Shown: positions 26,019 through 35,631, counted from the first letter of the stretch. The stretch: 64,000 nt of DNA from Planctomicrobium sp051466335 (GCF_051466335.1 NZ_CP195793.1:992001-1056000); one strand, 5' to 3'. Notes: a model not told the origin generated them from the sequence alone. Translations and numbers: made by a program.

Positions 26019-26471
26019 TCAGTGCTCACCCGGATTGTTTTCTTGCCCTCGAGCGGATTCCCTGTGTTCCACGGATTGAGTTGGTTTCGCGCCTAGGCGG
26101 ACTTCGTACAGCATCGCCAGCCAGATACTGCGCGCGTAGCGAAGAAACCAGATCGGAAATACAAAAAACGCGGTCAGGCAGATCCACAGAACGGTTCGTT
26201 GTGGAATTTGAAATCCGAACGCAAGAAGCCAGTAAAGGCCTGTCACAAACACAACGGTGACTGCGTAGTTCGGATAGAGAGAACCGATGAAGAATCCCGG
26301 TTCGGAGTTCAACTCGAGATTGCACTCGGGGCAATGCGAATTGATGCGGAAGACGTTGCGAAAAAGTTTCCCTTTCAAGCAGCGAGGACAGCGCAGGCGG
26401 AGCGCTGTGAGAATTCGCTGAAAATTGGTCACTTCATTTTTTCGGGGAGCAGGCGAATCAATGGTGGACAC
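26019..26471 (-). CDS. DUF983 family membrane protein
   Basis: 150 residues. N-terminal zinc-ribbon-like region with two CxxC pairs (RCPRCLKGKLF, then HCPECNLELN) followed by SEPGFFIGSLYPNYA and two membrane helices (about 72-110). This is the layout of the DUF983 family, which has no assigned biochemical role. The C-terminus is cytoplasmic and basic. It overlaps no neighbour. Confidence 0.85.
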   Translation of the reverse strand: MSTIDSPAPRKNEVTNFQRILTALRLRCPRCLKGKLFRNVFRINSHCPECNLELNSEPGFFIGSLYPNYAVTVVFVTGLYWLLAFGFQIPQRTVLWICLTAFFVFPIWFLRYARSIWLAMLYEVRLGAKPTQSVEHRESARGQENNPGEH

Positions 26472-26779
26472 GGTCGTCTCGGTTTTAGCGGGAATGTTCT
26501 TGCAATGAGATCATTCTAGCGGATCAGGCCTTCAGGAACCGTTGAATTATGGAAGTCTATTTTTTCTGGGAAGAATGACGGGCTGATTCTCATTTGTGGC
26601 TGACCTGGTTCTCGGTGCTTCTGTCGCGAGGATGGGAGGTCATTGTATGCGGATGGTCGAAATCGTTGGAAAGTGAGGGGCCGGTTCGTTCGAAGTCTGC
26701 TTGGCGAATTGATATTCTCGACGTCAAATCGACATATGTGAATTTTCAAGTCGCGTTACTTGCTCGGGCGATCAAAACT
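26472..26779. other. Intergenic region, divergent promoters expected
   Basis: Lies between the DUF983 gene (leftward) and xylulokinase (rightward) and should hold both promoters. The frame of the kinase extends upstream to 26594 without a stop, but the extension has no family similarity. No other structure seen. Confidence 0.4.
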
Positions 26780-28318
26780 ATGGCCATTTTTCTTGGAATC
26801 GATATCGGAACCAGCGGCACCAAGACTCTCGCCATTCGGGAGAATGGGCAGATTCTCGCCTCGGCGACGGTGGAGTATCCGCTCTACAGCCCACTTCCGG
26901 GGTGGTCAGAACAGAACCCGGAAGACTGGTGGAATGCTGCTGCTGAGTCCGTGCAGATCGTTCTGAATCGTGGACAGATCTCACCAGACGACGTGAAAGG
27001 AATAGGACTTTCCGGGCAGATGCATGGAAGCGTTTTCCTTGATCGCGACCATAACGTGATTCGGCCGGCTCTTCTCTGGAACGATCAGCGAACCGCTGCG
27101 GAATGCGAAGAAATTGAACGTCGGGCAGGGGGACGAGCCGCATTGATCGGGATGGTGGCGAATCCGGCTCTCACCGGATTTACAGCACCGAAGATTCTTT
27201 GGCTGCGAAACCATGAACCGCAGAATTATGAGCGACTGACTCAGGTTCTACTGCCGAAGGACTACATTCGCTATCGCCTGACAGGGGAATACGCAACGGA
27301 AGTGAGCGACGCATCTGGAACGCTGTTGCTGGATGTCCGTAATCGTTGCTGGTCCAAAGAACTGTTGAGCAAATTGGAGATTGATCCGGCATTGCTTCCC
27401 CGCGTTTACGAATCGGAGGAAGTCAGTGGGCAATTGACATCAGTTGCGGCTCGACGGCTCGGATTGCCCGAAGGTGTTCCTGTCGTTGGAGGAGGAGGCG
27501 ATCAGGCGGCGGGCGCAGTCGGAAACGGGATTGTGTCTCGTGGAGATATCTCTGCCACCATGGGGACCAGCGGCGTTGTGTTCGCCCATAGTGATGAAGT
27601 GCAGATTGACGCTCAGGGGCGGATTCATACGTTCTGTCACGCTGTTCGCGGCAAGTGGCATGTCATGGGTTGCGTCTTGTCTGCAGGGGGAAGCCTGCAG
27701 TGGTATCGGAATCAACTTGGTCAGGCAGAAGTGTCGACGGCCAAAGCGATGGGAGTCGATCCTTATCAACTTCTCTCCGCTGAAGCTGAGCAGGCACCTG
27801 CGACCTCGGAAGGACTCTTCTTCCTTCCGTATTTGACTGGCGAACGCTCGCCACATGCTGACCCAGAAGCACGAGGAGCGTGGATTGGATTGACGCTTCG
27901 ACATGGACGCCCGCATCTTGTCCGGTCAGTCATGGAGGGGGCGACATACGCGATGCGGGACTGTTTGGAAGTCATTCAACAGATGAGCATTCCCGTGGAA
28001 CAGATTCGCCTGTCAGGCGGAGGGGCGCGTGGAGCGTTCTGGCGTCAGCTTCAGGCTGATATTTATGGTCAGGAAGTTGTGACGATCAACGCTGAAGAGG
28101 GGCCAGCGTATGGCGTTGCCCTGCTGGCTGCGGCCGGAACAGGGGCCTATCGCGATGTCGTGGAAGCGTGTCAGGCGACGATTCGGGTTGTGAATCGAAC
28201 TCCGCATGATGAAGGTCGTAAGACTGCCTATAATCGGGCGTACCCGCTGTATCAGAAGCTGTATCAGAGTTTGAAGTCAGACTTCGCAGCGATCGGTCAA
28301 CAGGTTCGTCAGTCCTGA
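26780..28318 (+). CDS. xylB: Xylulokinase
   Basis: Phosphorylates D-xylulose at O5 with ATP, feeding the pentose phosphate pathway. FGGY family, 512 residues from ATG 26780, normal length. Seen: N-lobe phosphate loop LGIDIGTSGTKT, the substrate-contact block GLSGQMHG, WNDQRT, the hinge ATMGTSGVVF and the ADP-binding RLSGGGARGAFWRQLQADI. No xylose isomerase or regulator is adjacent, so it is not in a xylose operon here. A leaderless spacing of 53 bases separates it from purU. Confidence 0.95.
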   Translation: MAIFLGIDIGTSGTKTLAIRENGQILASATVEYPLYSPLPGWSEQNPEDWWNAAAESVQIVLNRGQISPDDVKGIGLSGQMHGSVFLDRDHNVIRPALLWNDQRTAAECEEIERRAGGRAALIGMVANPALTGFTAPKILWLRNHEPQNYERLTQVLLPKDYIRYRLTGEYATEVSDASGTLLLDVRNRCWSKELLSKLEIDPALLPRVYESEEVSGQLTSVAARRLGLPEGVPVVGGGGDQAAGAVGNGIVSRGDISATMGTSGVVFAHSDEVQIDAQGRIHTFCHAVRGKWHVMGCVLSAGGSLQWYRNQLGQAEVSTAKAMGVDPYQLLSAEAEQAPATSEGLFFLPYLTGERSPHADPEARGAWIGLTLRHGRPHLVRSVMEGATYAMRDCLEVIQQMSIPVEQIRLSGGGARGAFWRQLQADIYGQEVVTINAEEGPAYGVALLAAAGTGAYRDVVEACQATIRVVNRTPHDEGRKTAYNRAYPLYQKLYQSLKSDFAAIGQQVRQS

Positions 28319-28371
28319 TTACATATCACTGGCTGCCCAATTTCAGCGTTTTGAACGGAATAAGTGTTTCG

Positions 28372-29259
28372 ATGCAGATCACGATCACCGCGGTCGGTCC
28401 AGACAATCGAGGGTTGGCAGATCCGATTGTGCATTACGTGACTCAATCCGGAGCAAATATCCACGAAATCCAGATGTATGATCGCGATTCGGAGCAACTG
28501 TTCGCGATGATGGTCCGGATGGAATGGCCACATGACGTTCAGTCGTTGGCCTCGCTCCGGGCACGGATGGATGAAATCGGCGTGGAGAAAGGTTTGACGG
28601 TTCGAGTCTGGGGGCGAGATGAACGGGTCGGCCTCCCGAGGATCGCACTGTGTACGACATATCGCCCTGAGACGTCGTTGGCCATTCTGCGAGATATTCG
28701 AGATGGCAGATTAAAGGCACAGGTCGCGGTTATGATCGGCAATCGTGATCGCTGCCGAGGTGTCGCAGAGCAGTTTGGCGTCGATTTTCACAATATCGGG
28801 GATGCCAAAGGAGTGCCTGATAATCCGCGGATGGAGCAGCTTTTTGATGAGTACGATGTCGACTACATCGTACTGGCCAGGTATATGCAGATTCTTCCGC
28901 CGCGAGCATGCTGGGAGTTTGCTGGCGGACGGATTATCAATCTGCATCACGGATTGCTCCCCTCATTTCCAGGATTTCGTCCGTATCACGACGCCTTCAG
29001 CCACCGAATGCTGACGTTTGGGGCGACCGCCCATTTCATCGTCCCGGAACTGGATGCGGGAAATCAGATCATTCACCAGAGCACGTTTACAGTCTCTCCG
29101 GGGATGTCGATCGATGAGGTCGTGCACATAGGCGAGACTGACAATGAGCCGAATTGTCTGTCGGAAGGACTGCGACGAGTGATCGATCGTGAAGTTGAAC
29201 TCCATTTTCACCGGGTCGTACGCGGACCAGGAGCCCGTCCAAAGTCGTCAGTGTCTTGA
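28372..29259 (+). CDS. purU: Formyltetrahydrofolate deformylase
   Basis: Hydrolyses 10-formyl-THF to formate and THF, balancing one-carbon pools and supplying formate for purine synthesis. 295 residues from ATG 28372. N-terminal ACT domain (~1-80, starting ITITAVGPDNRGLAD), then a formyltransferase fold with the family's NLHHGLLPSF motif and the later ATAHFIVPELDAG block carrying the catalytic His/Asp. A terminator follows at 29294. Confidence 0.95.
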   Translation: MQITITAVGPDNRGLADPIVHYVTQSGANIHEIQMYDRDSEQLFAMMVRMEWPHDVQSLASLRARMDEIGVEKGLTVRVWGRDERVGLPRIALCTTYRPETSLAILRDIRDGRLKAQVAVMIGNRDRCRGVAEQFGVDFHNIGDAKGVPDNPRMEQLFDEYDVDYIVLARYMQILPPRACWEFAGGRIINLHHGLLPSFPGFRPYHDAFSHRMLTFGATAHFIVPELDAGNQIIHQSTFTVSPGMSIDEVVHIGETDNEPNCLSEGLRRVIDREVELHFHRVVRGPGARPKSSVS

Positions 29260-29293
29260 AGGTCGTACAAACGAACCGGGACTGATCAAATGC

Positions 29294-29330
29294 AAAGAAC
29301 GCCGCACTATGATGAGTACGGCGTTCTTTT
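29294..29330. terminator. Bidirectional terminator
   Basis: Eleven-base arms 29294-29304 and 29319-29329 pair perfectly, flanked by A and T runs, between convergent genes. Confidence 0.85.
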
Positions 29331-29365
29331 CGTGTTCCGAATTCAATGGCTGGTTGGTGGCTCAA

Positions 29366-30109
29366 TCAGTGAGGTTCGCGAACCTGCACCTGCAATGCGC
29401 CGAGTAGTTTTGTAATCGCTTCTTCCTTCTTGTTGATGAAGAAGACATTGTCGAGCACGATTGCCCGTCGTTCGTTGCTCGGGTGCAGAATCAGTCGCCC
29501 TGATCGCAGCAGAACGAATTCAAAGATGTCGTTGATCTCTTTGTCGATTCGCAGGTTCGGTGAAGAGAACCGTTCCAGATCGCTCAGGATTCCGTGATGG
29601 TGCAGCAGTTCATTGGGGCGAACTTCCCAGTAATCCAGTCGGGATGTGAAGAAGACAGTGACATAGATTCCTCCCATGATGGACGCAAACAGGAAGAAAA
29701 ACGTCGAGTTGGCAACCGGATGTAAGGAGGTCAGCAAGCGGTGTACAAAGGGGAGCAGGTTAGGGTTGTAGGCGACGATGAGTGAAAAACCGAGCACCAG
29801 CGTCGTGATCACCGTGAAGAGAAGTAGCGATGTCGATCGTGGAAAGTCGAACGCTAAAACGACAAGGTTTAATCCGAGGACGATCAGAAATGTCCAGCTT
29901 AGAACATGAGCAACGCTTGCCTGAAACTTTGTCGGATCTGCTTCATGCCCAAAGAAGTAGAGGTAGAAACCAGCGAAGATGGAGACTAGCCACGCTGGGT
30001 AGAGGAAGACGATTTTCGGGTGGGAGATGAGTATCACCCCCTTGTCGGCTTTCGGGGCTCTCGCAACCGCTTCTGGATCAACAGTGATGGTCGACTTCGT
30101 GTTGGTCAT
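29366..30109 (-). CDS. Uncharacterised membrane protein with PH-like C-terminus
   Basis: 247 residues. A short cytoplasmic N-terminus is followed by four hydrophobic helices (about 33-55, 68-90, 97-113, 133-155), then a ~90-residue soluble beta-rich domain starting near DYWEVRPNELLHHHG. That domain (a DYWEV strand, a short turn, several beta strands ending LDNVFFINKKEEAI) resembles bacterial PH-type membrane domains, but no named family is certain. Common type in planctomycete genomes to my knowledge; function unknown. Confidence 0.7.
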   Translation of the reverse strand: MTNTKSTITVDPEAVARAPKADKGVILISHPKIVFLYPAWLVSIFAGFYLYFFGHEADPTKFQASVAHVLSWTFLIVLGLNLVVLAFDFPRSTSLLLFTVITTLVLGFSLIVAYNPNLLPFVHRLLTSLHPVANSTFFFLFASIMGGIYVTVFFTSRLDYWEVRPNELLHHHGILSDLERFSSPNLRIDKEINDIFEFVLLRSGRLILHPSNERRAIVLDNVFFINKKEEAITKLLGALQVQVREPH

Positions 30110-30307
30110 GAAGTTTCTCGAATCGTGAGTATGTTGTTGAACGTTCCATCAGGAATATCCGTGATGATACGCTGTTTGACCTGCGGTGGATCACCCGGAA
30201 TTTGATTTGATTCTGGGAATTCAAAGAATCACCACGAAGAATTCGAAATGCAATCAGATTTCATAACGAATTCGACGTGGTGGTTTGGATGACGCTGCGG
30301 CGCTTTA

Positions 30308-31516
30308 CTACGCGCCGAATTTTTCGAGTCGGTCAGCGTGCGCCAATGCGAGTGGCATCAGGTACTTGGCTGGGAATTGTCCCAGTCCGCCGAGACGACA
30401 GTTGGATTCCCCGAAGCCTTCGCTTCCGTCGAATCGGCATCGGTCTGCAACGATCATGGTTGGGACTGGATGCCAGCTATGAGACTTCATCTTGCTCGGA
30501 GTGCTGTGGTCGCCGGTGACGATCAACACTGTTGGGCTGAGTGCGGTGATCGCAGGAATCGCTGCGTCCAGTTCTTCGATCCGCTTCACTTTGGCATCGA
30601 AGTTTCCGTCTTCGCCGGTTGAGTCGGTGTACTTGAAATGCATGAAGAAGAAGTCGTAATCGTTCCACGCTGCCTTCAGGCGTGCGCACTGGTCTTCGAG
30701 TGTCTGGCCAGCGTCGAGCACGTCCATGCTGACGAGCCGAGCGAGACCACGGTACATTGGGTACACAGCAATTGCACCCGCTTTGGTTCCGTAGCATTCT
30801 TCGAATGTCGGAATCGGTGGGCGTTTTGCAATACCGCGGAGCATCAGGAAGTTGGCTGGTGCGTCGTACTTCAGAACTTCGCGAGCCTGTCGCAAGAATT
30901 CCTTGGCGACTTCAACGGTCTTGCTGGATCCTGCATCGCGGGCGACCGGATCGAGAGGAGCAACACCGGTTGACTGTGGATCGGTGTCGTTGACATTTCC
31001 TCCGAGACCTTCGGCCCGGAAGACGACGACGAGTCGGTATTCCTTGACGTGTTGAACGAAGACTTCAACGCCAGGAATCTTGATCTGGTTCAGCTTCTCA
31101 CAAAGTGGAGCAGCCTGCTCTGAGGAAATTCGTCCAGCACGACGATCGGAGATCAGGCCGTTTGCGTCGAGCGTACAGAAGTTACCACGAATGGCGACAT
31201 CATTTGGTCCAAGATCGAAGTCGATTCCGAGTGCTTCCAGAACGCCGCGACCAATCTGGAATTCGAGCGGATCGTATCCAAACAGACCCAAGTGGCCTGG
31301 TCCGCTTCCTGGGGTGATTCCGGGGATGACGGGAGTGCTCAGGCCGAGAGTTCCACGTTTGGCCAATGCGTCCAGATTCGGAGTTTTTGCTGTTTCGAGT
31401 TCTGTTTTACCGCCTGGTGTGAGTGGAAGGCCGCCCAATCCGTCCGCCACAAGCAGCACGATTTTGGAATCATTCTTTTTTTGCAGTTCGCGGGTCAGCG
31501 TGTGAATTTCGCTCAT
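30308..31516 (-). CDS. apgM: 2,3-bisphosphoglycerate-independent phosphoglycerate mutase, archaeal type
   Basis: Interconverts 3- and 2-phosphoglycerate in glycolysis. 402 residues; alkaline-phosphatase-like fold with metal motifs VADGLGGLP near the N-terminus and LIVTGDHSTPS near the C-terminus, plus the TPGSGPGHLGLFGYDP block typical of the ApgM rather than the GpmI branch. A bisphosphoglycerate-independent enzyme of this type needs a divalent metal. Divergent from the SDR gene at 31723. Confidence 0.94.
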   Translation of the reverse strand: MSEIHTLTRELQKKNDSKIVLLVADGLGGLPLTPGGKTELETAKTPNLDALAKRGTLGLSTPVIPGITPGSGPGHLGLFGYDPLEFQIGRGVLEALGIDFDLGPNDVAIRGNFCTLDANGLISDRRAGRISSEQAAPLCEKLNQIKIPGVEVFVQHVKEYRLVVVFRAEGLGGNVNDTDPQSTGVAPLDPVARDAGSSKTVEVAKEFLRQAREVLKYDAPANFLMLRGIAKRPPIPTFEECYGTKAGAIAVYPMYRGLARLVSMDVLDAGQTLEDQCARLKAAWNDYDFFFMHFKYTDSTGEDGNFDAKVKRIEELDAAIPAITALSPTVLIVTGDHSTPSKMKSHSWHPVPTMIVADRCRFDGSEGFGESNCRLGGLGQFPAKYLMPLALAHADRLEKFGA

Positions 31517-31722
31517 CGATCAACTCAGTTATGTTTCAAGGGGCTGTGCCAGCAGAGACAATCCACCGGATTCTATTCGACATGTGCAGATCATAATTTA
31601 GCAGTTCAGGAATCGGGAACACAGAGTTCAATGGCACGAAAGCGACCTCTCCAGCGAGGTGCGCATTCGGATGCCGAAATCGGGAAATGCTCGCCTGTCG
31701 GCGATCTCATCGGGAATTCGAA

Positions 31723-32490
31723 ATGAGATTTGAAAATCGGGTTGTGATCGTCACCGGAGGAGGTCAGGGGATCGGAGCGGGATGCGTGCAGGTATTTGCC
31801 CGCGAAGGAGCATTTGTCGCGATCCTCGACAAAAACGAAGCCGCAGGACAAAAGCTCGCTACTGAATGGAATGCTCAGGGACCCGGAAAAGCAAAATTCT
31901 GGAAATGTGATGTCAGTGATTTTCCACAGCTGGCACAGGCAATTTCCGGGGTCGCTGAAGAATTTGGACGGATCGACTGCCTGATCAACAATGCAGGTGT
32001 ACATCCGCCAGCAACATCGATTGATGCGACAGAGATTCCTGATCTGGAACATCTATTTCGCATCAATTTTGTCAGTACTTATGTCGCTGTGAAAGCTGCT
32101 CTTCCTCATCTTCGGAAAACAAAAGGGACGATCATCAATATGAGTTCGATGACGGCTGTTTTGGGGCAGGATTGTTCCAGCGCCTATGCAGCCACAAAAG
32201 GTGCTCAGCTGAGCCTGACAAAGGCCCTTGCGGTCGAGTTGGGGCGTGAAGGAATTCGGGTGAATGCCGTGTTGCCAAGCAACGTCGATACGCCGTTGAT
32301 GCGGGAATGGGCGGCGACATTGCCCAATCCTGCGGATGCGATGCAGCGAGTGGCAGAGTTGCAGGTGCTGGGAAGAATGGCGTCTCCGGAGGAAATCGGG
32401 CGGGTCTGTTTGTTCCTTGCGACTGAAGACTCCAGTTTTGTCACGGGGCAGGGTATTGAAGTGGAAGGTGGAGCAAGTCTTGACTACTAA
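31723..32490 (+). CDS. SDR-family NAD(P)-dependent oxidoreductase
   Basis: 255 residues from ATG 31723. Complete classical SDR set: cofactor loop TGGGQGIGAG, NNAG, catalytic Ser in NMSSMTAV, and Y-A-A-T-K in SSAYAATKGAQ. The tail GQGIEVEGGASLDY is normal. Most similar in form to glucose/3-oxoacyl-type dehydrogenases; the substrate cannot be told. Contrast with the SDR at 2460, which lacks the catalytic residues. Confidence 0.9.
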   Translation: MRFENRVVIVTGGGQGIGAGCVQVFAREGAFVAILDKNEAAGQKLATEWNAQGPGKAKFWKCDVSDFPQLAQAISGVAEEFGRIDCLINNAGVHPPATSIDATEIPDLEHLFRINFVSTYVAVKAALPHLRKTKGTIINMSSMTAVLGQDCSSAYAATKGAQLSLTKALAVELGREGIRVNAVLPSNVDTPLMREWAATLPNPADAMQRVAELQVLGRMASPEEIGRVCLFLATEDSSFVTGQGIEVEGGASLDY

Positions 32491-32778
32491 AGACGATTCG
32501 GCGCCCGGTTTTTCTGGCTGCCGCTCTGAATTTCGAAAGAAGTGACGAAGATTTCAGCTGCCAATGGTAGTTGATCCGGGAAGCGTCTAGACTTGTAAGA
32601 GCGTGTCGCAGAAATCCTCTTCGATGGGATTTTGGTCCGATAGGCTTTTCGAATCCAATCGTTTGAAATGGACATTCCTGTCAGATTTTCGCGTTCTGCG
32701 GTCTTGAGATGGAATGGCTGCGTTTTTCCCGTCGGGTCGAGAACTCCCTGAAATTTATGATTTAGAAGGAATTGTGCG

Positions 32779-33552
32779 ATGTTATTACGGCGTGAACTCT
32801 TTCCTCACGTCATTGAGATGAACCATCAAGCTCGTCGACAGATGGGGTGCTGCGTTTATCTGGTGCATGATGGCGATGAATGGGCGCTGATTGATATCGG
32901 ATACACAGATACACTCGAAGATATCATTGGGATTATCCGTCAGATGGACTTCCCTCTTTCTCAATGCAAATATCTGGTCGCCACTCACGCGGACGTGGAT
33001 CACATTCAAGGCTTGAAGCGCGCGAAGGAAATGATGCCACAGGCACTGGTTGTCGGGCATCCGGATGCTGCGAAACTCATCGAGGCAGGCGAACGTATCA
33101 TGACGTACGCTGAAATTGCCGCTCAGGGAATCTCGATTGACCTTCCTCCAGTGAAATTTGATCAGATCATCAACGAAGGTGATGTGCTGACGATCGGTAA
33201 GCTGGAATTGCAGGTTTGGCATACCCCAGGTCATGCTCCCGCACAGTTGGCGTTCCGCATGGGGAATCTGCTTCTGTCTGGTGACAATATTTACCGGGAT
33301 GGCTGCGTCGGAAACATTGATGCACATCATGGCTCAGATCTGCCCGCATTCGTGCGTTCGCTGAAACGAATTCAGGAAAGCGATGTTGAATGGCTTTTGC
33401 CGAGCCATGGGCCTGCCTTCAAGAAGGACAATGCTCATCTGCAGAAGACCATTGACCGTCTGGAAAGTTACCAGCATATGGCTGACTTCGGAACATGTGC
33501 TGTTGATTGGCCATTGCTGGATGAATGGGACGAGGAGTTGGCGAACAGCTAG
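32779..33552 (+). CDS. MBL-fold metallo-hydrolase
   Basis: 257 residues. Metallo-beta-lactamase fold with the zinc motif THADVDHIQG, a later HTPGHAP histidine and LLSGDNIYRDG aspartate, and LPSHGPAF histidine near 215. These make up the two-metal site. Such hydrolases act on thioesters, lactones or phosphodiesters; nothing here fixes the substrate. GGAA-containing leader just upstream (AGAAGGAATTGTGCGATG). A long inverted repeat follows at 33642. Confidence 0.9.
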   Translation: MLLRRELFPHVIEMNHQARRQMGCCVYLVHDGDEWALIDIGYTDTLEDIIGIIRQMDFPLSQCKYLVATHADVDHIQGLKRAKEMMPQALVVGHPDAAKLIEAGERIMTYAEIAAQGISIDLPPVKFDQIINEGDVLTIGKLELQVWHTPGHAPAQLAFRMGNLLLSGDNIYRDGCVGNIDAHHGSDLPAFVRSLKRIQESDVEWLLPSHGPAFKKDNAHLQKTIDRLESYQHMADFGTCAVDWPLLDEWDEELANS

Positions 33553-33641
33553 CCTTCGCTCACCCGCTGAATGGTGAGTCGGGCCGCTCCTTTCTGGAAT
33601 TGGCTGCGTTTGCTGAGATCGATTGAGTTGAATGTTGTTCA

Positions 33642-33682
33642 GTGTTTCATGACGTCTTCTGTCCGGAGACGTCATGAAACAC
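33642..33682. terminator. Perfect 16-bp hairpin
   Basis: Arms 33642-33657 and 33667-33682 pair perfectly around a 9-base loop. It lies 90 bases after the MBL gene and 48 bases before the next start. There is no T-run, so it could be a terminator of Rho-assisted type, a leader structure or a binding site. Confidence 0.55.
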
Positions 33683-33729
33683 ACCCGTCTGGGGTTGAGG
33701 CCGAACTTCGAATCAGGGAGTGACACTGC

Positions 33730-34242
33730 ATGAAACCGTTCATCATGAAACCGTTCATCTACGTTTTGGCTTCCGTTTTGTTCGTCTCATCGGCGGCATT
33801 TGTAGCACCGATGGCTGTCGCTTCTGAGCAGTCCGCTGAAGTGGAACTGAGTGAACAAGAGCAGAACTTTACGGAGATGATGAAATCCGTATTGATGACG
33901 GGGCGGTTCAGCCTTGATCACCAGCCCGATGCGCTCCCGCGGTCTGAAGCGTATAAGATCGATTCCGTCAGGAAGGTCAAGGATGACCAATGGATCGTTG
34001 AATCACGAATGAAAGTCGGTCAGGTGGAGCTCCCGATTCCGGTTCCCGTTCGAGTGAAATGGGCTGGTGACACGCCGATGATCCAAGTAACGGACCTCAC
34101 AATTCCACTGGTCGGTCAAGGATTCACGGCACGTGTCCTCTTTTTCGAGGGGCGATACTCCGGGACCTGGCAACACGGGGATATCGGAGGGCACATGTGG
34201 GGAACGTTTGAGAAATCGCCCGCATCCAGCGAAACAAAATAG
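33730..34242 (+). CDS. Secreted protein of unknown function
   Basis: 170 residues. Signal peptide: hydrophobic core about 10-25, cleavage likely after AVASEQ-type junction near residue 32. The mature part is a small beta-rich domain of ~135 residues with no cysteine. The first 15 bases after the ATG (codons MKPFI) are repeated exactly, so two starts (33730 and 33745) are possible. No family recognised. Confidence 0.7.
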   Translation: MKPFIMKPFIYVLASVLFVSSAAFVAPMAVASEQSAEVELSEQEQNFTEMMKSVLMTGRFSLDHQPDALPRSEAYKIDSVRKVKDDQWIVESRMKVGQVELPIPVPVRVKWAGDTPMIQVTDLTIPLVGQGFTARVLFFEGRYSGTWQHGDIGGHMWGTFEKSPASSETK

Positions 34243-34441
34243 ACGTTCTTTGATATCGGTTGTCCCCGTTGTGTTTGTCTGGGGGATCGTTGATGGGTGG
34301 CGCTCCGCGCGGCCTCGGGACGGAAGCGGCGAAGCGGAATTGTTGAGGCAAGACCGGAAATCTCTTCTTTGTGATATTCCTCTACCCAAAAAAGTGATAG
34401 CCTGACATCATGATCTTCCCTGATGCCGGGGATTTTTTGTC

Positions 34442-34588
34442 ATGATGCAGGTCGGGGAGTTGCTCCCGGACGGGCAACTTGAGGTGCGGGTGCTTGGTCG
34501 TCTCAAGGTGTTGCCAGCTCTGGTCGAGGCCCCAGAGTATCCTGCACAAGAGGATTCAAAGTTTTTAACAGAAGTTATGGAGTTTTAA
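34442..34588 (+). CDS. Possible 48-residue leader ORF ahead of fba
   Basis: ATG ATG at 34442/34445, stop at 34586-34588, two bases before the fba start. Codons look protein-like (Leu/Val/Glu/Pro-rich: QVGELLPDGQLEVRVLGRL). A GGGG stretch lies about ten bases upstream. The near-adjacent stop and start would allow translational coupling. The 5' side also carries a weak hairpin with six T (34412-34438). Could also be chance. Confidence 0.35.
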   Translation: MMQVGELLPDGQLEVRVLGRLKVLPALVEAPEYPAQEDSKFLTEVMEF

Positions 34589-34590
34589 GA

Positions 34591-35631
34591 ATGCCCATTG
34601 CGACACCTGCTCAATATGCTGCCATGCTGGACGCTGCTCAGCAGGGAAATTACGCCTACCCAGCGATCAACGTGACGTCGATCGTCACGATCAATGCCGC
34701 TCTGAAAGCATTCTCCGATCAGAAATCTGACGGCATCATTCAGATTTCTACAGGGGGCGGAAAATTCGCCTCCGGTTTGAATGTTGGTGACTCTGTTCTG
34801 GGGTCCATCGTTCTTGCTGAGGCTGCTCACCGCCTCGCAGAGAAGCACAATGTTCTGATCGGTCTGCATACCGACCACTGCCCGCCAAAGGAAGTCGAAA
34901 CCTTCCTAAAGCCATTGATCAAGGCAACTGCAGAACGCCGTGCTGCAGGGAAGGGCAACCTCTTCCAGTCACACATGCTGGACGCGTCCAACCTGCCTCT
35001 CGAAGAGAATATGAAACTCTCACAAGAGTGTCTGAAGCTCTGCGCTGAAAACGAGATCATTCTCGAAATCGAAGCGGGCGTTGTCGGTGGAGAAGAAGAT
35101 GGTGCTGCCGGTGCGGAAATGGAACACGTTCCAGATTCCAAGCTGTACACCACTCCAGAAGACATGGTCGCCGTGTACGAAGCACTCAAGGGACTCGGCC
35201 GATACATGTTCGCTGCCACCTTCGGCAACGTTCACGGTCATTACAAGCCAGGCTCAGTGAAGCTCCGCCCAGACATTCTGAAGAAGGGGCAGGATGCTGT
35301 CACTTCCAAGTTCGGTAAAGACGCAGAGTTCGATCTGGTCTTCCACGGTGGATCGGGAACACCTCGCCACGAACTGGAAGAAACCCTCGCTTACGGCGTC
35401 GTGAAGATGAACATCGACACAGACACCCAGTACGCGTTTACACGACCAATCGCTGAGCACATGTTCAAGAACTACGACGGTGTTCTGAAGGTTGATGGCG
35501 AAGTCGGTAACAAGAAGGCCTACGATCCACGCGCTTACCTGAAGTTGGGCGAAGCTGGTGTTGCAAAACGTATGGCAGAGGCTTGCGACGACCTGCACTC
35601 AACTGGCAAGACGATCTTCGGCAAAGTCTAA
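34591..35631 (+). CDS. fbaA: Class II fructose-bisphosphate aldolase
   Basis: Splits fructose-1,6-bisphosphate into DHAP and GAP in glycolysis, and the reverse in gluconeogenesis. 346 residues. Zinc and catalytic residues visible: HTDHCPPK, EIEAGVVGGEEDG, NVHGHYKPG and FHGGSGTP. The longer inserts match the E. coli type. GGAG lies eight bases before the ATG. Codons end in C or G much more often than in neighbours, which suggests high expression. Confidence 0.97.
   Translation: MPIATPAQYAAMLDAAQQGNYAYPAINVTSIVTINAALKAFSDQKSDGIIQISTGGGKFASGLNVGDSVLGSIVLAEAAHRLAEKHNVLIGLHTDHCPPKEVETFLKPLIKATAERRAAGKGNLFQSHMLDASNLPLEENMKLSQECLKLCAENEIILEIEAGVVGGEEDGAAGAEMEHVPDSKLYTTPEDMVAVYEALKGLGRYMFAATFGNVHGHYKPGSVKLRPDILKKGQDAVTSKFGKDAEFDLVFHGGSGTPRHELEETLAYGVVKMNIDTDTQYAFTRPIAEHMFKNYDGVLKVDGEVGNKKAYDPRAYLKLGEAGVAKRMAEACDDLHSTGKTIFGKV

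Noticed and set aside
26780..29259. Xylose-utilisation operon
   Set aside because: Only xylulokinase is present; isomerase, transporter and regulator are missing and purU follows.
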